A stretch of 64,000 nt of DNA from Adelphocoris suturalis (lineage: Eukaryota > Arthropoda > Insecta > Hemiptera > Miridae): contig CM061041.1 of NCBI GenBank assembly GCA_030762985.1, positions 115,320,168-115,384,167 on the forward strand. The letters are read 5' to 3'. Below the pieces are notes generated by a model. It made no database searches and was not told the origin of the DNA. It was given only the letters and a program-made list of their open reading frames with translations. The position numbers were made by a program, and so were the translations under genes. Of this stretch, positions 60,442-64,000 are shown in pieces (position 1 is the stretch's first letter; each line of letters begins with the position of its first letter).

Positions 60442-60490
60442 ATAGATCAAAGGACAAAGTGAACAAACTAACTAACTACAAAGCACTACA

Positions 60491-61085
60491 GGCCGATGTG
60501 GCCCTTTGCTTCCCGAACACCTCTCCGCCACCTGGTGCGGTCATCCGCCTGAGACCTCCGTATCCCCACCACCCGGAGGTCCCTCAAGATCTCATCAAGC
60601 CAGCGATTCCGAGGACGACCTCTTCATCTTCTAGTTTCCATCCGAGCTCGCAGCATCATTTTCGGGCAGGCCCCCCTTGGCATGCGATCAACATGCCCTA
60701 GCCATTGAATGCGCCCAGCCTTGATAAATCGGACTATGTCTTCATGCTTTAGCAATACATCAATTTCTGCATTTTGTCTAGTTCTCCAACCTTGACCCTC
60801 TCTGACTGCACCATAGATTCTTCTTACAATCTTTCTCTCAAATACCCGCAGTCTTTTCTCATCCTCAGCTCTCATGGTCCAAGCCTCAGATCCGTAACAG
60901 ACCACAGGCCGCACCAGGGATCTGTAAAGCAGAGGGATGTCTCATCTTTGTTGACGTGGAGATCACATGGCTCCTGAAGAGTTTTATATTGGCATAAAAT
61001 GATCGGTTGCCCGCCATTATTCGAAAGCATATCTCATCCTGTCAACAAGCTCCCCGGGTAGGTGAAAGACTTGACTTCATCAATC
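60491..61085 (-). pseudogene. LINE (RTE-like) 3' fragment
   Basis: The minus strand reads RPVVCYGSEAWTM, then LRVFERKIVRRIYG, DIVRFIKAGRIQWLGHVDRM and finally GRPRNRWLDEILRDL before a stop at about 60491. This is the usual C-terminal part of RTE/endonuclease-RT type LINEs. The part before YGSEAW is frameshifted. 5'-truncated. Confidence 0.8.
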
Positions 61086-61535
61086 TTATAAGTACCAAAC
61101 GTCACCTTCCTGGGTACTCGATGAAGTGAACAAAATAGCTAATTTTTCCATGTTTTAAAGAACATGCACTAAAAATTGTCTATCCGCCGTTCGAAGTTTT
61201 CCTATTATTAGTGCTGGACCGAAGATTACGAAATTTCGCTCAAAATTTTCTATAAATATAGAAAAAATAAAACAAACAAAAACGTTGATATCCGCGGTTT
61301 GACTGTCAGATTCTTTTGTAGGTCTGACTCTCTAAAAATATAAATTGAGTCGTTTTCCTTTTGATTCTCGGTCCAAACAACCATTTTCCATCCCACAGAT
61401 TTGGAAAAGCTTGAAAACATTTAAGATATTTGTGACTGTGACTATTGAAATCTAAGATATTACTTAATAATAATTAATTGGAATATGTAACAGCAAATGA
61501 AAAATAACAAATATATACTCGTACATCACGCTTTG

Positions 61536-61941
61536 TCAATGGATTTTTTTCGTTCGATCGACGATTGGTGTCCAATCAACGCCCATTCGATTCTCAGCGA
61601 CCGGAATCTGCGGTCTGAAGTAGTCGATAATGGGGTGGTAACTGTAGTTAATCCGTTTCGTCGGAGATGACGACGACGGGACGTCAGCGACCGGCCGGCG
61701 TTCAGTCGACGTCGGCGTTGGCGCCGTGAAAGTGATCGTCGGAGTCGGATACGTATTCTGTGACGTCGGAAATGTGTTTTGAGGCGTCGATGCTGTGTTC
61801 GTCGTGACTGTGAACGTGTTCGATGGCGAGGTGAACGTGTTAACCGGTACGGATTCGGAATTGATGCTGTCGATCGGCAGAGCGGGGTGGCGGTTGTTGG
61901 GTGAAGGTGGCAACAAGAACGGAGGATTGAAGTGCTGCACC
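61536..61941 (-). CDS. Gene B, terminal coding exon
   Basis: Acceptor TTCCAG|G (AG at 61943-61942). The first base completes a codon from the previous exon; 134 further codons follow to a stop at 61538-61536. The product is Pro/Thr/Ser/Asn-rich, with NTFT/NTYP-like short repeats and then a more ordered end (YHPIIDYFRPQIP). An overlapping frame rich in Arg is a shadow. The region is richer in CpG than its flanks. Probably the C-terminus of an extracellular structural protein. Confidence 0.65.
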
Positions 61942-62279
61942 CTGGAACATCATGAAACACTTATGCATGAGACATACAGTAATGCTTAAATATTTTATTG
62001 GGAACCAGAAGTCACACGGAGTAGTTGATATAATGGCCAATTCGTACTCAGTCTGGGGGATTTGACCAGTTGTGATTTGGAAAATATTCCTCCAATAAAA
62101 ATCTCGTAAAGATAAAAATTATAGGAAATTTGATTTGCTACGAGTTTCAGGTTGGTTAGTATACTAGAAAAACGTATAGCTTAGAAGTTGTATGGAAAAA
62201 AAAAAATTTAAAAAAAAACTGGGGAAAAGAGTGGCGTTGATGCAGCGTTAACGGTTCTAGTGTCAAATCAGATCGATGC

Positions 62280-62590
62280 CGAAAGCTATTCAACGAAAGA
62301 GCCCATCATCTCAATCGCCTCCTAATATCCTAGAGTCACCCTATCAAATTTCAACTTCCTAGGGTGAACAGGAGAGAATATAGCTCGCTCAGCTGATCAA
62401 GAAAGAGCCCATCATTTCAATAGTAGCTTGATGGGCCAGAGAGTCTCTGTATCAAATTTCAACTTCCCAGGTGAATGGGCGAGAGTTAAGCTCACTCGGC
62501 TGATGAAGATAGAGCCCATAATTTCATTTGTTTCTTAAGATCCCAGAGCCGCCATATCAAATTTCAACTTCCTTGGGTAAAAAGGTTGGC
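62280..62590 (+). repeat. ~115-bp tandem repeats (CTCAGCTGATCA family), locus 5
   Basis: Three units with GAGCCCATCATTTCAAT, TATCAAATTTCAACTTCC and GCTCACTC(A/G)GCTGAT. They lie in the intron between the two gene B exons. Confidence 0.9.
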
Positions 62591-62708
62591 AGATCCTCGT
62601 TAGACATCAAACACTTAAATGCACACACAAGTTCAGATATCGGGTCTTCCTGATTACATAAAACATGTCAAAACTAGTTAAACATGTTTTGGATGGATTT
62701 CCTTATAC

Positions 62709-62875
62709 CTATCTACAGTGTTATTTCTAGTGATCCTCCTCAAGTTGTTGTCGAACGGTGGGTAGCGGGTGTCATCCGTAGCAATCGTCTCGCCCTCTAG
62801 AGGAAGTGGTGGTCCTCTGTGGTGCACAGCTGGTCGCCTCTTTGGAGGTGCGTATGGCCGAAGTCGGATGCCTTG
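62709..62875 (-). CDS. Gene B, penultimate coding exon
   Basis: Acceptor GGGATTACAG|C (AG at 62877-62876) and donor GATAG|GTATAAGG (GT at 62708-62707). 55 codons plus two bases, in the phase required by the exon at 61941. The encoded stretch is basic and Pro-rich (RPYAPPKRRPAVHHRGPPLPLE), then acidic/polar. The upstream exons lie beyond or are not recognisable. Confidence 0.6.
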
Positions 62876-63289
62876 CTGTAATCCCATAAAAACATTTTCA
62901 CAGTACAGATACTTTTATGTCTGTTAGAGCTAACACATCGTTTATTTAATACAGAATAAGAAAACTATGGTCGTACTAATGAGGCCAGAATCTTGAAGAA
63001 AATGTCAAGTCAGGTGAAAAACCAACAGAAAACGCTGCTAATTATTACACAACGGTTTATTATTTCTGTGATGGATAGCCCTTCTACGCAAATCATTGGT
63101 CTATAAATTATTGAACCCCGTATGTAATATTTGATCATAATATGACGCATCGTGCCTCCGAGAAGGGTTCACACTTTTACAGTTCCAAGACCCCGTAATT
63201 TTTACGCTTCATAGCAAATATGTTTAAAAAAATGGGGAAATGATGCTTGAAGTGCTTTAAGTTAGCAGATGGGCAGAATGGAGCAATGA

Positions 63290-63640
63290 TTTGAGGAAAA
63301 TGAAATTTGTAGGGTACAATTTACAGCCTAACCCACAAAATCCCAGAAAAGGAGATCAAAATCTGATGAAAACTAGACCTTGTTCTCAGAGTACCCTTTC
63401 GCGCATGCGCAAGAGCTAATAATGATGAAATTAGGTTGAAATTAACATGGAATAATTGAACCATTGTCCCCCAAGTATGCACCAAATTTGAGCGGGATTG
63501 GACGACGAGGGCGTAGAAAAATGTTGGTTGCTGGAATTTAAGTTTGCGCATGCGCCGAGTGAAGTACCTATTAGACTCATAGGGGACCATCTTCACCCTA
63601 ACCCGCACATACCATGAAAATTTCATAAGAACCGGCTGAA
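63290..63640 (-). repeat. Copy of the dispersed CGCATGCGC repeat
   Basis: On the minus strand it carries GCGCATGCGC twice (63400-63415 and 63546-63556) with the same TTCATCAGATTTTG, CCAATCCCGCTCAAATTTGG and GGGGACCATC-like landmarks as the copies at 5440-6250. Confidence 0.7.
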
Positions 63641-64000
63641 TGTTGGGTGTCCCAACCTGCTATTTAGGTAATTTTTGTATGTCTCATAACCTACTATTTA
63701 GGTAATTTTTGTATGTCTCATAAATGAGTGTTTTATGATGTTCCAAGCTGCACTTCAATCCTCCGTTCCTATTGCTGTATTGGTGTCATTATAAGAAGTT
63801 AGATGAGTGAAATGTCAAGAAGGTGGTATGATAATCGCGGTAGCCTATTTGAAGGGTTAAGTTCAGGCACAGGTGTGGAAAGATTGAACCCCATCGGTCG
63901 AGAGAGAGGAAAGGGCCGGGATGTACAACAATAGGTTGTTTCAATATGATTATGGTTTGATTACAGATAGATGAACCATCGCCTAGGTGACCTCAAGCAT

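Noticed and set aside
61526..61960. Arg-rich overlapping frame of 144 codons
   Set aside because: It is a frame-shifted shadow of the Pro/Thr-rich gene B exon, which has matching splice phase with the exon at 62875-62709.
1..64000. tRNA or rRNA genes
   Set aside because: I found no cloverleaf with A and B boxes or rRNA core on reading. A covariance search (tRNAscan-SE) would be decisive.

Overview
The window is repeat-rich, AT-rich eukaryotic DNA, almost certainly from an insect. Coding sequence is split into exons with GT/AG borders, core promoters have the arthropod TATA + TCAGT layout, and the transposons present (errantivirus-type Ty3/gypsy, piggyBac, several LINEs, foldback elements) are typical of insects. 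I cannot name the species. Most DNA is intronic or intergenic and filled with decayed repeats.

Host genes, all read on the minus strand. Gene A (12136 down to beyond position 1) has a signal-peptide exon (12136-11753), an intron of about 8.4 kb, and one uninterrupted exon (3307-1, at least 1102 codons) encoding a low-complexity, basic, Thr/Pro-rich extracellular-type protein with furin-like sites. Gene B (62875-61536) is represented by its last two exons, also a Pro/Thr/Ser-rich secreted-type product. Isolated exon-like segments at 58426-58349, 34285-34152 and 31715-31502 may belong to a long-intron gene C between them.

The centrepiece is an 8,620-bp errantivirus (34386-43005, minus strand) with two identical 228-bp LTRs, a TATA-type target duplication, a tRNA-Ser-like primer site, a polypurine tract, gag, pol and an envelope gene with a furin site. 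Three things stand out. (1) Pol is one 1439-residue ORF that continues past the integrase into a Ulp1/SENP-type (C48) SUMO-protease-like domain with an intact His-Asp-Gln-Cys set, which is not part of the usual errantivirus Pol. (2) gag and pol overlap in a TAATG arrangement, with a canonical TTTTTTA slippery heptamer in the right phase shortly upstream of the gag stop. (3) env has no in-frame ATG. A splice acceptor lies 8 nt after the pol stop, and a strong donor lies 11 nt after a leader ATG in matching phase. Gag looks short, and the element sits about 100 bp upstream of a candidate host exon in the sense orientation.

Other mobile DNA: a degenerate piggyBac-like element (about 28480-30366) nested in a LINE copy (28115-28393 and 30367-31405); LINE relics at 32320-32880, 51121-51284, 52955-53930 and 60491-61085; a gypsy-type relic at 27085-27330; several foldback/MITE-like elements (4830-5435, 8835-9265, 10940-11385, 12730-13215, 15040-15315); an unclassified element with repeated GTCCAATAA motifs (49040-50760); and a family of ~115-bp tandem repeats present at five loci in both orientations.
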